A stretch of DNA of 64,000 nt from an uncultured Draconibacterium sp. Its GTDB lineage: Bacteria > Bacteroidota > Bacteroidia > Bacteroidales > Prolixibacteraceae. Shown here one piece after another: positions 51,878 to 60,856 of the stretch. A program made the position numbers and the translations under genes. The notes beneath the pieces are model-generated. The model was not told the DNA's origin and ran no database searches. It saw only the letters and a list, made by a program, of their open reading frames with translations. Where the stretch lies: NCBI RefSeq assembly GCF_963677565.1, contig NZ_OY781981.1, forward strand, positions 2,405,001 to 2,469,000, written 5' to 3'. Position 1 is the stretch's first letter. Every line of letters starts with the position of its first letter.

Positions 51878-52765
51878 TTAAACCAGTTTTTCTTTGAAAA
51901 AGTCGACGGTGCGACTCCAAGCGAGTTTCGCAGCAGCTTCATCGTATCGTGGCGTAGTATCGTTGTGGAATCCGTGGTTCACGCCCGGGTACATGTGAGC
52001 CGTGTATTCTTTGTTGTATTTTTTCAACGCTGCTTCGTAGTCTGGCCATCCTGCATTAACACGTGTATCGAGTTCAGCATAATGCAGCAAAAGTGGTGCT
52101 TCAATTTGTTTTGTTTCTTCTTCTGATGGTTGGCCTCCATAAAACGGAACAGCCGCTTTTAAATCGGCAACTTTAACGGCCATCATATTCGATATCCATC
52201 CGCCAAAACAAAAACCAACAACACCAATATTTCCATCGCATTCGGGATGCGATTTGAGGTAATCGAAAGCTGCAATAAAATCTTGCAGCATTTCGTCTCT
52301 GTCGCGTTCGCGTTGCATGGTTCGGCCATCGTCGTCGTTTCCCGGATAACCTCCAAGCGGACTAAGCGCATCGGGCGAAACCGATATAAATCCGGCCAGT
52401 GCTGCGCGACGTCCAACATCGGCAATGTGTGGATTTAAACCGCGGTTCTCGTGTACAACCAGAATTCCCGGTAGCTTTTTTGAGTTTCCTGCCGGTCTTG
52501 ATAATTGGCCACTGATTTTACCACCACCTTTTGGCGATTGGTATTCGATGGTTTCTGTTTTTAACCGTGCATCCTCAGCTTTAATCTGAATTTTATCCTG
52601 GTAGTTGGGCATAATAAAACTCATGAGCGACGAAATGGTTAATCCTCCAACGGCATAAGCCGAAAGTCGTTCAACGAATTTTCTGCGATCAATTCGGTTG
52701 TGTGCATAGTCATCGTACAGGTCGAAAACCTCCTGGCTAATCTGTTCTTTCTTTATTTCTTTCAT
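51878..52765 (-). CDS. Dienelactone hydrolase family protein
   Basis: A 295-residue alpha/beta-hydrolase. Residues ~1-60 are an N-terminal region with a hydrophobic stretch (YAVGGLTISSLMSFIMP) that may be a membrane or export signal. The catalytic triad is Cys in GVVGFCFGGWISNM, Asp in HYAELDTRVNAGW and His in YPGVNHGFHND, as in dienelactone hydrolases. Bacteroidota homologues are widespread; a real role in chlorocatechol breakdown is not implied. Confidence 0.88.
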   Translation of the reverse strand: MKEIKKEQISQEVFDLYDDYAHNRIDRRKFVERLSAYAVGGLTISSLMSFIMPNYQDKIQIKAEDARLKTETIEYQSPKGGGKISGQLSRPAGNSKKLPGILVVHENRGLNPHIADVGRRAALAGFISVSPDALSPLGGYPGNDDDGRTMQRERDRDEMLQDFIAAFDYLKSHPECDGNIGVVGFCFGGWISNMMAVKVADLKAAVPFYGGQPSEEETKQIEAPLLLHYAELDTRVNAGWPDYEAALKKYNKEYTAHMYPGVNHGFHNDTTPRYDEAAAKLAWSRTVDFFKEKLV

Positions 52766-52957
52766 TGTTAGTTATTTAATATTGAAATAACTATTGAATA
52801 TTGTGCTTTGTTCAAAATCTGGTCAATGAATTTGAACTGGCCTGGTTACATTTCAGTTTCAATAAAATGTTAGCAAAACAGTGTCGGGCAATGGTATCAA
52901 AATGTTGAGTCGTAATTTAGCTTACTTTTGTCGCATCAAAAAAAAGGAAAAACAGGG

Positions 52958-54148
52958 ATGAGCACAAAGGTAGTTTTAGGAACAAAATTTTCGCCGTCGG
53001 CAACAAAGGTTATTTTGTTGGGATCGGGTGAATTAGGAAAAGAAGTGGTAATCGAATTTCAGCGTTACGGCGTGGAAGTTATAGCGGTTGACAGCTACGA
53101 AAATGCGCCTGGCATGCAGGTTGCCGATCGTTATTATGTGGCCTCTATGCTGGATGGCGAACGTTTGGCAGAGATAATCAGAACGGAAAAACCGGATTAT
53201 ATCATCCCGGAAGTAGAAGCTATTGCCACCGACAAGTTACTGGAGCTGGAAAAGGAAGGTTTTCATGTAATCCCAACAGCAAATGCTACGCGATTAACCA
53301 TGAACCGTGAAGGCATAAGAACTTTGGCAGCCGAGGAATTAGGGCTTTCTACTTCGCCTTATAAATTTGCAGGCACGAAGGAAGAGTTTGAAGCCGCGAT
53401 CGAAGAAATTGGATTTCCTTGCGTGGTGAAACCAATCATGAGTTCGTCGGGCAAAGGACAAAGTGTAGTGAAAAGCGCTGCCGATATTGACTACGCATGG
53501 AATTACGCCATGGAAGGTGCCCGCGGAAACAGCGACCGTGTAATTGTGGAAGGTTTTGTTGATTTTGATTACGAAATTACCTTGCTAACCATCAGTCATG
53601 TTGGTGGCGTTTCGTTTTGCGAGCCTATCGGTCATCGTCAGGAAGGAGGCGATTACCAGGAGTCGTGGCAACCACAAGCCATGTCTCAAAAGGCACTGAC
53701 AGAAGCGCAACACATAGCAAAAACTGTTGTGGAAGCACTTGGCGGCCGCGGTTTATTTGGCGTAGAATTTTTTGTGAAAAACGATACCGTTTATTTCAGC
53801 GAGCTTTCGCCACGTCCGCACGATACCGGAATGGTAACAATGATTTCGCAGGATTTGAGCGAATTTGCCCTGCACGTGCGGGCGATTCTTGGTTTGCCTA
53901 TTCCAAACATCGAATTTCACGGACCATCGGCAAGTAGCGTGATTATGGTAAAAGGAGAATCGAAACAAGTGGCTTTTTCTAACCTCACAGAAGTTTTGAG
54001 TGAGCCGGATACGCAGTTGCGTTTATTTGGTAAACCAGAAGTTAAAGGCGAACGCCGGATGGGAGTTTGCCTGGCACGAGCCAACTCGGTGGAAGAAGCA
54101 AGAGATAAAGCCAATAAGGCAAGTAGTTCTGTTCTAGTTCAGCTCTAG
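52958..54148 (+). CDS. purT: Formate-dependent phosphoribosylglycinamide formyltransferase
   Basis: A 396-residue ATP-grasp enzyme that formylates GAR using formate and ATP in the third step of purine synthesis. VILLGSGELGKEVVIEFQRYGVEVIAVD is the N-terminal nucleotide-fold start; MSSSGKGQSVV is the ATP-grasp loop; FGVEFFVKNDTVYFSELSPRPHDTGMVT and GKPEVKGERRMGV are typical. The ATG at 52958 fits the family length. The promoter-like TACTTTTG at 52923-52930 is 27 bases upstream. Use of formate fits anaerobic metabolism. Confidence 0.96.
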   Translation: MSTKVVLGTKFSPSATKVILLGSGELGKEVVIEFQRYGVEVIAVDSYENAPGMQVADRYYVASMLDGERLAEIIRTEKPDYIIPEVEAIATDKLLELEKEGFHVIPTANATRLTMNREGIRTLAAEELGLSTSPYKFAGTKEEFEAAIEEIGFPCVVKPIMSSSGKGQSVVKSAADIDYAWNYAMEGARGNSDRVIVEGFVDFDYEITLLTISHVGGVSFCEPIGHRQEGGDYQESWQPQAMSQKALTEAQHIAKTVVEALGGRGLFGVEFFVKNDTVYFSELSPRPHDTGMVTMISQDLSEFALHVRAILGLPIPNIEFHGPSASSVIMVKGESKQVAFSNLTEVLSEPDTQLRLFGKPEVKGERRMGVCLARANSVEEARDKANKASSSVLVQL

Positions 54149-54173
54149 AACAACTCTGATAAATAAAATAAAG

Positions 54174-54202
54174 AACGGCCTTGTTTCTCAAGGCCGTTTT
54201 TT
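54174..54202. terminator. Bidirectional terminator between purT and the GH2 gene
   Basis: AACGGCCTTG (54174-54183) pairs perfectly with CAAGGCCGTT (54189-54198), loop TTTCT, then Ts on the plus strand and a T-rich tail on the other. Confidence 0.9.
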
Positions 54203-54229
54203 ATTGGTTTAGATCAAAGTCTGCCTTTT

Positions 54230-57200
54230 CTATTTTGTAGTCCGATAAACCTGTTGCAGATCTTTAACGTTTGACAGAGGAACCAACTTAAACTCATAAC
54301 TGTACGCTTTTTCCAGCAAACGGTACTTTTCAATAGGTCGCGCGTTGATCGACCACGAATCGTTACCACCAACACCGGCCATATTATGGCTGATATTCAC
54401 TGTTAAAGCATCAGCTTTTTCCAATTCTGTCGGGTGTTGCGCTTCATAAATATTCTCGGCAGTGTATGGCCAAACAGAAGTTTGTAGGGGAGTTTCTCCC
54501 AGCACCATCATTCCTGAATTATTACTGGTAAGTGCCAGCCAGCGTACACAAGTGTGGTTACTGCTTTCCTGTGGTTTGGTATAGTTGTAGTAGAAATCAT
54601 CCACATTTCCCTTGTAAATCGCTACATCGGCACCGCCATTTCTGTCTGAATAATTTTCAAAAGGTCCTTTACCATAAAAGCTCATTTGTTGCAAACTGGT
54701 TGATACGCCCATACTCATTCCGATACGAATTGGTTCCGGCATTTCTTCCGGAATGGAGAGATCAAATTTTACATCCACAGTTCCATCGTTGGCAAAAGAG
54801 TAATTCAACTTTAAGCTCAACTCCTCGTAGCCTAATTCTACATAAATATTTGCCGACGAAGCATCAGCATTCATAGCATTCACGCTTAGCATTCCGGGAA
54901 GATCTTTCCATATTGGGATGCGTTGTTGTGCTCTCCAGCCGCGTTCATCATTGTCGGTTAATGGCCGCCAGAAATAAGGTTTCAATTCAGATGTAACCAG
55001 CTGTTCACTTCCTTTTTGGTAGCTAACAATCAAACCAGTTGTTTTACTGATTTCAACTTTAAATCCTTTACCTGTAACGGAGATCAGATCATCGGTTTCG
55101 CTGAATTCCGGATTGGCCATTTTATTTTCTTTTTTAGTAAGAGCAACTGTTTCAACCGGAAGTTTGAATTGTTGTTTCGCCAACTCATGACCGGCTTCTG
55201 CCCAGTTCTTATCTTCTTTCAACTGAACACTGATACGCAGCCAGTATTCCACGTTTGCTTTTGGCTTAATAGTTTCAAAAGGAATTTCAACCACTTTGCT
55301 GGCTCCCGGATTCAGGCTCAAGCCATCCAGTATTCCCGATTGAATCTCTGTAGCATCTTCGCTTAAAGTCCAGCTCACATTGTATTCATTCAGGTTCGCA
55401 AAATTAAAACGACTGAGCACGCGTACTAAACCTTTTTCCAGATCAACAGCAGTAATTTGTAACGGTTGCATCACATATTTTGCTTCCCATGTTTGTGGTT
55501 TTGGTGTGCGGTCGGATGCAATTACTCCGTTCATACAGAAATTATTGTCGTTTGGCATGTCGCCAAAATCGCCACCATAAGCAAAAAATTCTTTACCGTT
55601 CTCATCGGTTGTCAGCACTCCCTGATCGATCCAGTCCCAAATAAATCCACCAATTAGGTTCGGGTAGCTGTGCATTAAATCCCAGTATTCCTGAAAATTC
55701 CCCAGCGAGTTACCCATAGCATGAGCATACTCGCATTCCATAATCGGGCGACTGATATACGGACTTTTTGCCAGTGCTTCTAAATCCTCGAGATTGGCGT
55801 ACATTCGGCTGATCACATCCACATAAAGAGGATCGGTAGGATTGGCGGTTCGTCCTTTTTTCCGGAATTCTTCTGAGCCATAAGCTGTATAGTCCGGGTG
55901 CTCCGCTTGTCCCTGCGCTCCTTCGTAATGGATAAAACGTGTAGGATCAAAATCTTTCACCCAACCGGCAGCCCCGGCGTGGTTTGGTCCTGAACCCGAC
56001 TCATTCCCAAGCGACCAGCCAATAATCGAAGGGTGGTTTTTATCGCGCTCCACCATACGAACTACACGGTCCTGAAATGCCATGTGCCATTCCGATTGAT
56101 TAGTTAGGTAACCCATTAAACCATGTGTTTCAATATTGGCTTCATCAAGCACATAAAGTCCGTACTTATCGCACATATCGTAGAAATACGGATCGTTAGG
56201 GTAGTGACTGGTGCGGACCGCATTAAAATTAAAGCGTTTCATCAGCAACACATCGTTCTCCATATCTTCGTGTGTAACCGATTTGCCGCGCAGATGGTCG
56301 TGATCGTGGCGGTTAACACCATACAATTTTATAGATTTTCCGTTTACATAAAGCTGTCCGTTTTTTGTCTCTATTTCGCGGAAACCGATTTTGGCAGAAC
56401 GTGATTCAACAACATTTCCCTCTGCATCTTTCAGCGAAAGAACCACCGTATAAAGTGTTGGTTTTTCAGCCGACCATAGCTCTGGGCTGGTGATCTTTTC
56501 TTCCAGAAGTCCGAAATACACGTTGTCGCGTTGCGGGTATCCTTCGTAAATTATATCGTTAACATCTTTGGTGATCGGCTCTGTTAAAACCTTATTGTTT
56601 TGCGGGCAATACAATTCAGCTTCCAGTGTCCAGCCTTTTGTGTCCACATCGGATCCGCGTGTTAATGTTGGCCGTATTTGTAAAAGAGCATCCTGGTAAT
56701 TGGCATCCAAACGGGTTCGCACAAAAAAGTCTTCAATAGCCACTTTGGGTTGAGCCATTACCATTACTTCGCGGTGAATGCCGCTCATGCGCCAGTGGTC
56801 CTGGTCTTCCAGGTAACTGCCGTCGCACCAACGGAAAACCTGAACAGCAACTTTATTCTCGCCTGGCTTTACAAATTCTGTGATATCAAATTCGGCCGGT
56901 AAACGACTGTCCTGGCTGTAACCCACTTTTTGTTCGTTTACATAAACAAACATAGCCGAACTCACACCACCAAAGTGCAATACAATTTTTTTGTCGTTCC
57001 AATCTTCCGGAATGGTAAACGAGCGAACATATGATCCAACCGGATTATCACGTGTAATATAAGGTGGATTAGGAACTACTTTTGAAGCCACATCAGTATA
57101 AAACCTGCGATAGAGTTCTTCCATTGAAAGCCCTTCCGGCACATCGTAATTTTTTTTATACCAGGCAATCGGATCTTTCTCAACCTCGGCAGGTAGTTGC

Positions 57201-57550
57201 GGACGGAAAGGATAACCGGCGTTTACATAAATCAGTGTGCCGTAGCCTTCCATTTCCCAGTTCGACGGAACTTCAATGTCATTCCAGCCGGAAACATCCT
57301 GCTTATAGAAATCCAACGGGCGGTCTTCCGACTTTTCAACAAAGTTGAACTTCCAGGTTCCATTCAGCGAGATCATTCTTGAAGTTTGGCGATCGCATTT
57401 CAGGGCGTCGTCAGCAGATTTGTAGGAGTAGGAAGTGGCTCTTCCGGGAAGTTTATTTTTTGCAATGTAGGCAGGATCTTCCCAAATATTGTTTTGGGCA
57501 AACAGGGTAGAGGTAAACAAGACGAGTACCAGTGTGAGCAATTTTTTCAT
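54230..57550 (-). CDS. GH2-family beta-galactosidase, secreted
   Basis: A 1106-residue enzyme with a signal peptide (MKKLLTLVLVLFTSTLFAQ), so it works in the periplasm or outside. Sugar-binding and immunoglobulin-like domains come first, then the TIM barrel with acid/base Glu517 (WSLGNESGSG) and nucleophile Glu607 (MECEYAHAMGNSLGNF), then the large C-terminal domain (Bgal_small_N-type). LacZ-like domain order and the motif DHDHLRGKSVTHEDME near residue 417 point to beta-galactosidase. It stands alone without SusC/D. Activity on other beta-linked hexosides is possible. Confidence 0.94.
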   Translation of the reverse strand: MKKLLTLVLVLFTSTLFAQNNIWEDPAYIAKNKLPGRATSYSYKSADDALKCDRQTSRMISLNGTWKFNFVEKSEDRPLDFYKQDVSGWNDIEVPSNWEMEGYGTLIYVNAGYPFRPQLPAEVEKDPIAWYKKNYDVPEGLSMEELYRRFYTDVASKVVPNPPYITRDNPVGSYVRSFTIPEDWNDKKIVLHFGGVSSAMFVYVNEQKVGYSQDSRLPAEFDITEFVKPGENKVAVQVFRWCDGSYLEDQDHWRMSGIHREVMVMAQPKVAIEDFFVRTRLDANYQDALLQIRPTLTRGSDVDTKGWTLEAELYCPQNNKVLTEPITKDVNDIIYEGYPQRDNVYFGLLEEKITSPELWSAEKPTLYTVVLSLKDAEGNVVESRSAKIGFREIETKNGQLYVNGKSIKLYGVNRHDHDHLRGKSVTHEDMENDVLLMKRFNFNAVRTSHYPNDPYFYDMCDKYGLYVLDEANIETHGLMGYLTNQSEWHMAFQDRVVRMVERDKNHPSIIGWSLGNESGSGPNHAGAAGWVKDFDPTRFIHYEGAQGQAEHPDYTAYGSEEFRKKGRTANPTDPLYVDVISRMYANLEDLEALAKSPYISRPIMECEYAHAMGNSLGNFQEYWDLMHSYPNLIGGFIWDWIDQGVLTTDENGKEFFAYGGDFGDMPNDNNFCMNGVIASDRTPKPQTWEAKYVMQPLQITAVDLEKGLVRVLSRFNFANLNEYNVSWTLSEDATEIQSGILDGLSLNPGASKVVEIPFETIKPKANVEYWLRISVQLKEDKNWAEAGHELAKQQFKLPVETVALTKKENKMANPEFSETDDLISVTGKGFKVEISKTTGLIVSYQKGSEQLVTSELKPYFWRPLTDNDERGWRAQQRIPIWKDLPGMLSVNAMNADASSANIYVELGYEELSLKLNYSFANDGTVDVKFDLSIPEEMPEPIRIGMSMGVSTSLQQMSFYGKGPFENYSDRNGGADVAIYKGNVDDFYYNYTKPQESSNHTCVRWLALTSNNSGMMVLGETPLQTSVWPYTAENIYEAQHPTELEKADALTVNISHNMAGVGGNDSWSINARPIEKYRLLEKAYSYEFKLVPLSNVKDLQQVYRTTK

Positions 57551-57651
57551 ATTAACAGAATTAAATTCGTTATCATTATTCAGGACGGTAAAAAACAGGT
57601 TTATACCTATAATTTTTTGATGATTTGGGCGCTTGTTCGAAGATGTATCGG

Positions 57652-58713
57652 TTATTTGAAAATGCGGCGTTCATTCAACGCGTCACGGTATTTTTTTGCA
57701 TTCCGGTTATGCTGACTCAGTGTTCGTGCAAAATTGTGGTACCCCGAAAAATCTTCGCGGGCGCACATGTAAAGGTAGTTGTGGTCTTCATAGTTCAACA
57801 CTGCATCAATCGAGGTGATTTCAGGAAAACAAATTGGCCCCGGTGGCAAACCCGCGTATTTGTAAGTGTTGTAGGGCGAATCGATTTCGAGGTGTTTGTT
57901 CAAAACCCGTTTAATGGAGTAATCGCCAACGGCATATTTTATGGTAGGATCGGCTTGCAGTGCAATACCTTTATTCAGGCGGTTGATATAAAGGCCAGCA
58001 ACTGTTTTTAGCTCGTCGGGTTTTATGGTTTCCGACTGAACGATGGAGGCCAGTGTTACAACTTGTTGTGGAGTTAATCCCATTTTAGCAGCCTGCTTTG
58101 TGCGGGTGTCGTTCCAAAAGCGGTCGTACTCCGTTTTCATTCGTTCAGCAAACTCTTCGGCCGATGTGGTCCAATACATTTCATAAGTGTTCGGAATAAA
58201 CATGGCGCGGAAGTTTTCGTCAGTAAACCCCCAGTCTCTAATCTGCTGTTCATTTGAAAATAAACTCAATATCGAAGTAGAATCGGCTTTGATATATTTG
58301 CTTACTTTTCCGGCCAGTTCCTCTTTAAAACGAACATTATTAAAGGTAATATCAACCGGCGATTGCGCACCGCTGCGGAGCATATTCACCAATTCGTTGG
58401 TGTTCATTCCTTTTTTTAGTTCGTATCGTCCGGGGCGCATGTAGTCGGCATATTTTTTCTTTTTAGCCACCCATTTAAAGGCTTTCATGTTGGTTAAAAC
58501 CTCGTTGGTTTCAAGTTTCTCGCTAATACTTTTAATATCATCATCTTCGGTAACCAGAATTACATAATCGATTTTTACATTTTCTTCAAAAATATAACGG
58601 TAAAGCTGATATCCCCGCGCTCCGACAAGGATAAAGGCAATGGCAAAAAATATAATAATGAATTTTCCAACTCGCGGGAAAGTCATGGCACGGCTTTTCT
58701 GATCAATCGACAT
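57652..58713 (-). CDS. mltG: Endolytic peptidoglycan transglycosylase MltG (YceG-like)
   Basis: A 353-residue inner-membrane protein with one membrane segment at residues ~16-36 (IIIFFAIAFILVGARG) and a periplasmic YceG-like domain. The catalytic Glu is in TLASIVQSETIKPDELKTVAGLYINRL, and NTYKYAGLPPGPICFPEITSIDAV is the family signature. It cuts nascent glycan strands and so ends their growth. Upstream (to the right) lies the left arm of the four-helix-bundle element. Confidence 0.94.
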   Translation of the reverse strand: MSIDQKSRAMTFPRVGKFIIIFFAIAFILVGARGYQLYRYIFEENVKIDYVILVTEDDDIKSISEKLETNEVLTNMKAFKWVAKKKKYADYMRPGRYELKKGMNTNELVNMLRSGAQSPVDITFNNVRFKEELAGKVSKYIKADSTSILSLFSNEQQIRDWGFTDENFRAMFIPNTYEMYWTTSAEEFAERMKTEYDRFWNDTRTKQAAKMGLTPQQVVTLASIVQSETIKPDELKTVAGLYINRLNKGIALQADPTIKYAVGDYSIKRVLNKHLEIDSPYNTYKYAGLPPGPICFPEITSIDAVLNYEDHNYLYMCAREDFSGYHNFARTLSQHNRNAKKYRDALNERRIFK

Positions 58714-58841
58714 AGTTCTAATTTGAATTCTGCTTCAAAGATAAAATTCTTTCAGATAGGAGAGAAAGATTGATTTTAGAGATTGAAAAAAGATTGATTT
58801 CAAGATTGGAAGAGATTGCATTTTTTGCTGAATTTCAGTAA

Positions 58842-58873
58842 ATTGTGTATCAAATAAAACTCAGGTACACAAT
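58842..58873 (+). promoter_or_regulatory. Hairpin at the start codon of the four-helix-bundle gene
   Basis: ATTGTGTA (58842-58849) pairs perfectly with TACACAAT (58866-58873). The ATG at 58872-58874 is partly inside the 3' arm, so translation could be repressed by folding. Inference only. Confidence 0.45.
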
Positions 58874-59240
58874 GACGAATCAAAACTGGCTTGATTACAA
58901 AGTTCAAATTCGTGACAGGCTAAAACAATTTGCACTAAAAATTTTAGAATTATCAGAAATGCTTCCAACATCAGAACGGGGTAGAGTGTTAAATAGACAG
59001 TTAATTCGGTCGGGCACTTCTGTTTATGCTAATTATAGAGCAGCATTAAGAGGTAGGTCGAAGGCAGAGTTCTTTTCAAAACTTTCAATTGTGGTTGAAG
59101 AGGCCGATGAAACTGAAATGTGGCTTGACCTGATAATTAGTTCCGGAATATTAACGACCTTGTTTATTAATGACTTGCATAAAGAAAGTATCGAGCTTCT
59201 AAAAATTCTGGCTTCAATGCGAAAAAGACTTTCCCGCTAG
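58872..59240 (+). CDS. Four-helix-bundle protein (23S rRNA intervening-sequence/IVP family)
   Basis: A 122-residue basic helical protein of the IVP/S23 family (TIGR02436 type): RLKQFALKILELSEMLP, RVLNRQLIRSGTSVYANYRAALRG, then SKAEFFSKLSIVVEEADETEMWLDLI. These proteins were first found in intervening sequences of bacterial 23S rRNA genes; related four-helix bundles serve as Avd in diversity-generating retroelements. Here no rRNA, reverse transcriptase or variable repeat is near. I choose the ATG at 58872; a GTG nine codons upstream is possible. The gene is enclosed by inverted repeats and its TAG is six bases from the right arm. Confidence 0.9.
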   Translation: MTNQNWLDYKVQIRDRLKQFALKILELSEMLPTSERGRVLNRQLIRSGTSVYANYRAALRGRSKAEFFSKLSIVVEEADETEMWLDLIISSGILTTLFINDLHKESIELLKILASMRKRLSR

Positions 59241-59411
59241 AGCGATCAATCTTGAAATCAATCTTTTTTCAATCTCTATCAATCTTGTTTACCTAACATT
59301 CCCTTAACCCATATTCTAAATAAGGGCAGTAGAAAATTATTTTATACGTCATCAGCCTAAATTCACTAATTTTGTGCGTGTTTTGAAAAAATTGATATAA
59401 AACTGAAAATT

Positions 59412-60620
59412 ATGCTACAAGTAAATCTTGCAGAAGATATTTATTATTTGGGATTTAACGACCGCCGTACTCACTTGTTCGAGAACATCTGGCCAATACC
59501 TCACGGGGTTTCGTATAACAGTTATTTGATTGTTGATGAAAAAATTGCGCTGGTTGACACCGTTGAGCGTGCTTTTATCGACGATTACCTGGATGCCATT
59601 GAAGAAATTATTGGCGAGCGCGAGGTGGATTACCTGATCATTAACCACATGGAGCCCGACCACTCGGGAGCCCTAAAAGCCATCGTTCACCGTTACCCGA
59701 ATATTACGCTTGTAGGTAATAAAAAGACTTTTGGTTTTGTAGAGTCGTATTACATGAAACCGGTAAATGTGCATATGGTACACGACGATCATGTGCTTGA
59801 CCTTGGAAAACACAAGTTGCAATTCCAGATGATTCCAATGGTACACTGGCCTGAAACAATGGTGACTTACGAAGAAACCAACCAGATCCTGTTCTCGGGT
59901 GATGCTTTTGGTAGTTACGGAACAATGGACGGTGGTATTTTCGACGATGAAATTAACCTCGATTTCTACGAAGTGGAAGTGATGCGTTACTTCACCAATA
60001 TCGTTGGTAAATATTGTCCGCACACGCAGCGTGCCATTAAAAAACTGGCCGGAATTGATATTAAAATGATTGCGGCAACACACGGTCCGATTTGGCGCAG
60101 CGATCTGGACTGGATTTTAAAACGTTACAACAAGTGGAGTTCATATGATCTTGATCGCGGGGTGGTTATCGTTTACGGATCGATGTACGGAAACACCAAA
60201 AAAATGGCCGAAACTATCGCTCGTCAGATTGCAGTACGCGGTATCAAAAACATCCGTGTTTACGATGCTTCAAAAACACACTCGTCGTACATCATCAACG
60301 ACATTTTTAAATACAAAGGATTTATTGTAGGTAGTGCGGCTTATAACAATGCGATGTTCCCGAATGTGGAAACTCTGCTTACAACCATCGAACACATGGC
60401 ACCGAAAGACCACCTACTTGGTATTTTTGGTAACTACTCGTGGAACGGTGGCGGCGTGAAAAACCTGAAAACTTTTGCCGAAAAAATTAAATGGGATATG
60501 GTTTACGAACCGATCGAAGAAAAAGGCAATATGAAAGTTCAAACTCAGGAGGAGTTGATTAAATTGGCTGACGCAATGGCTGATAAACTACTTGAAATGC
60601 CTGCTCCTGAAAAGATGTAA
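59412..60620 (+). CDS. A-type flavodiiron protein (FprA/Roo family)
   Basis: A 402-residue two-domain enzyme. Residues ~1-250 form a metallo-beta-lactamase fold with the diiron ligands in NHMEPDHSGAL, a His near VHWPETM, Asp in SGDAFGSYG and His in ATHGPIW. Residues ~255-395 are a flavodoxin domain with the FMN loop YGSMYGNTKKMAE. The family reduces oxygen to water or nitric oxide to nitrous oxide, protecting anaerobes. No rubredoxin gene is next to it. TAATTTTG at 59367-59374 may be its -7 box. Confidence 0.95.
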   Translation: MLQVNLAEDIYYLGFNDRRTHLFENIWPIPHGVSYNSYLIVDEKIALVDTVERAFIDDYLDAIEEIIGEREVDYLIINHMEPDHSGALKAIVHRYPNITLVGNKKTFGFVESYYMKPVNVHMVHDDHVLDLGKHKLQFQMIPMVHWPETMVTYEETNQILFSGDAFGSYGTMDGGIFDDEINLDFYEVEVMRYFTNIVGKYCPHTQRAIKKLAGIDIKMIAATHGPIWRSDLDWILKRYNKWSSYDLDRGVVIVYGSMYGNTKKMAETIARQIAVRGIKNIRVYDASKTHSSYIINDIFKYKGFIVGSAAYNNAMFPNVETLLTTIEHMAPKDHLLGIFGNYSWNGGGVKNLKTFAEKIKWDMVYEPIEEKGNMKVQTQEELIKLADAMADKLLEMPAPEKM

Positions 60621-60640
60621 TTCTTTTTATCAGATAAATT

Positions 60641-60669
60641 AAAAGCTGCTCTTCGGGGTGGCTTTTTTT
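60641..60669 (+). terminator. Terminator behind the flavodiiron gene
   Basis: AAAAGCTGCTC (60641-60651) pairs with GGGTGGCTTTT (60656-60666), with G-U pairs, around a TTCG loop, followed by Ts. Confidence 0.85.
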
Positions 60670-60697
60670 CTGAAAGTCACTTTGGTAAAAACAAAAA

Positions 60698-60795
60698 AGT
60701 TCACGCAGAGTAGATCATTAAGTTTTCGCAAAGCACGCAAAACAGATGCTATACCTTTGCGAATTTTGCGCTTCTTCTTTTCTTTGCGTGAAACA
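60698..60795. repeat. Nested inverted repeat built of CGCAAAG-like words
   Basis: TTCACGCA near 60701-60708 is complementary to TGCGTGAA near 60785-60792, and TCGCAAAG near 60727-60734 is complementary to CTTTGCGA near 60754-60761. GCAAAG/CTTTGC words recur in between. No gene is enclosed. It fills most of the 236-bp gap between the flavodiiron terminator and the DUF2284 gene. Confidence 0.55.
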
Positions 60796-60856
60796 ATATT
60801 GATGTCCTTTCATCCCTGTTGGTGATTCCATAAATCATGAATGTTTTTTATACTTG

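Larger units (their letters stand above)
58757..59295. mobile_element. IVP/four-helix-bundle element bounded by long inverted repeats
   Basis: The left arm (58757-58808) and right arm (59247-59295) are inverted copies. The inner 31 bases of each (58778-58808 and 59247-59277) are exactly complementary; farther out there is a three-base insertion in the left arm, then AAGATTG-type pairing, and TAGG (58757-58760) against CCTA (59292-59295) in register. The four-helix-bundle gene sits between the arms. No target-site duplication is apparent. Calling it mobile is inference: IVP proteins are known from intervening sequences of 23S rRNA genes, whose ends also pair to form a long stem. Confidence 0.55.

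Noticed and set aside
58757..59295. Diversity-generating retroelement with Avd
   Set aside because: The four-helix bundle resembles Avd in fold, but no reverse transcriptase, template repeat or variable repeat is present in the window.
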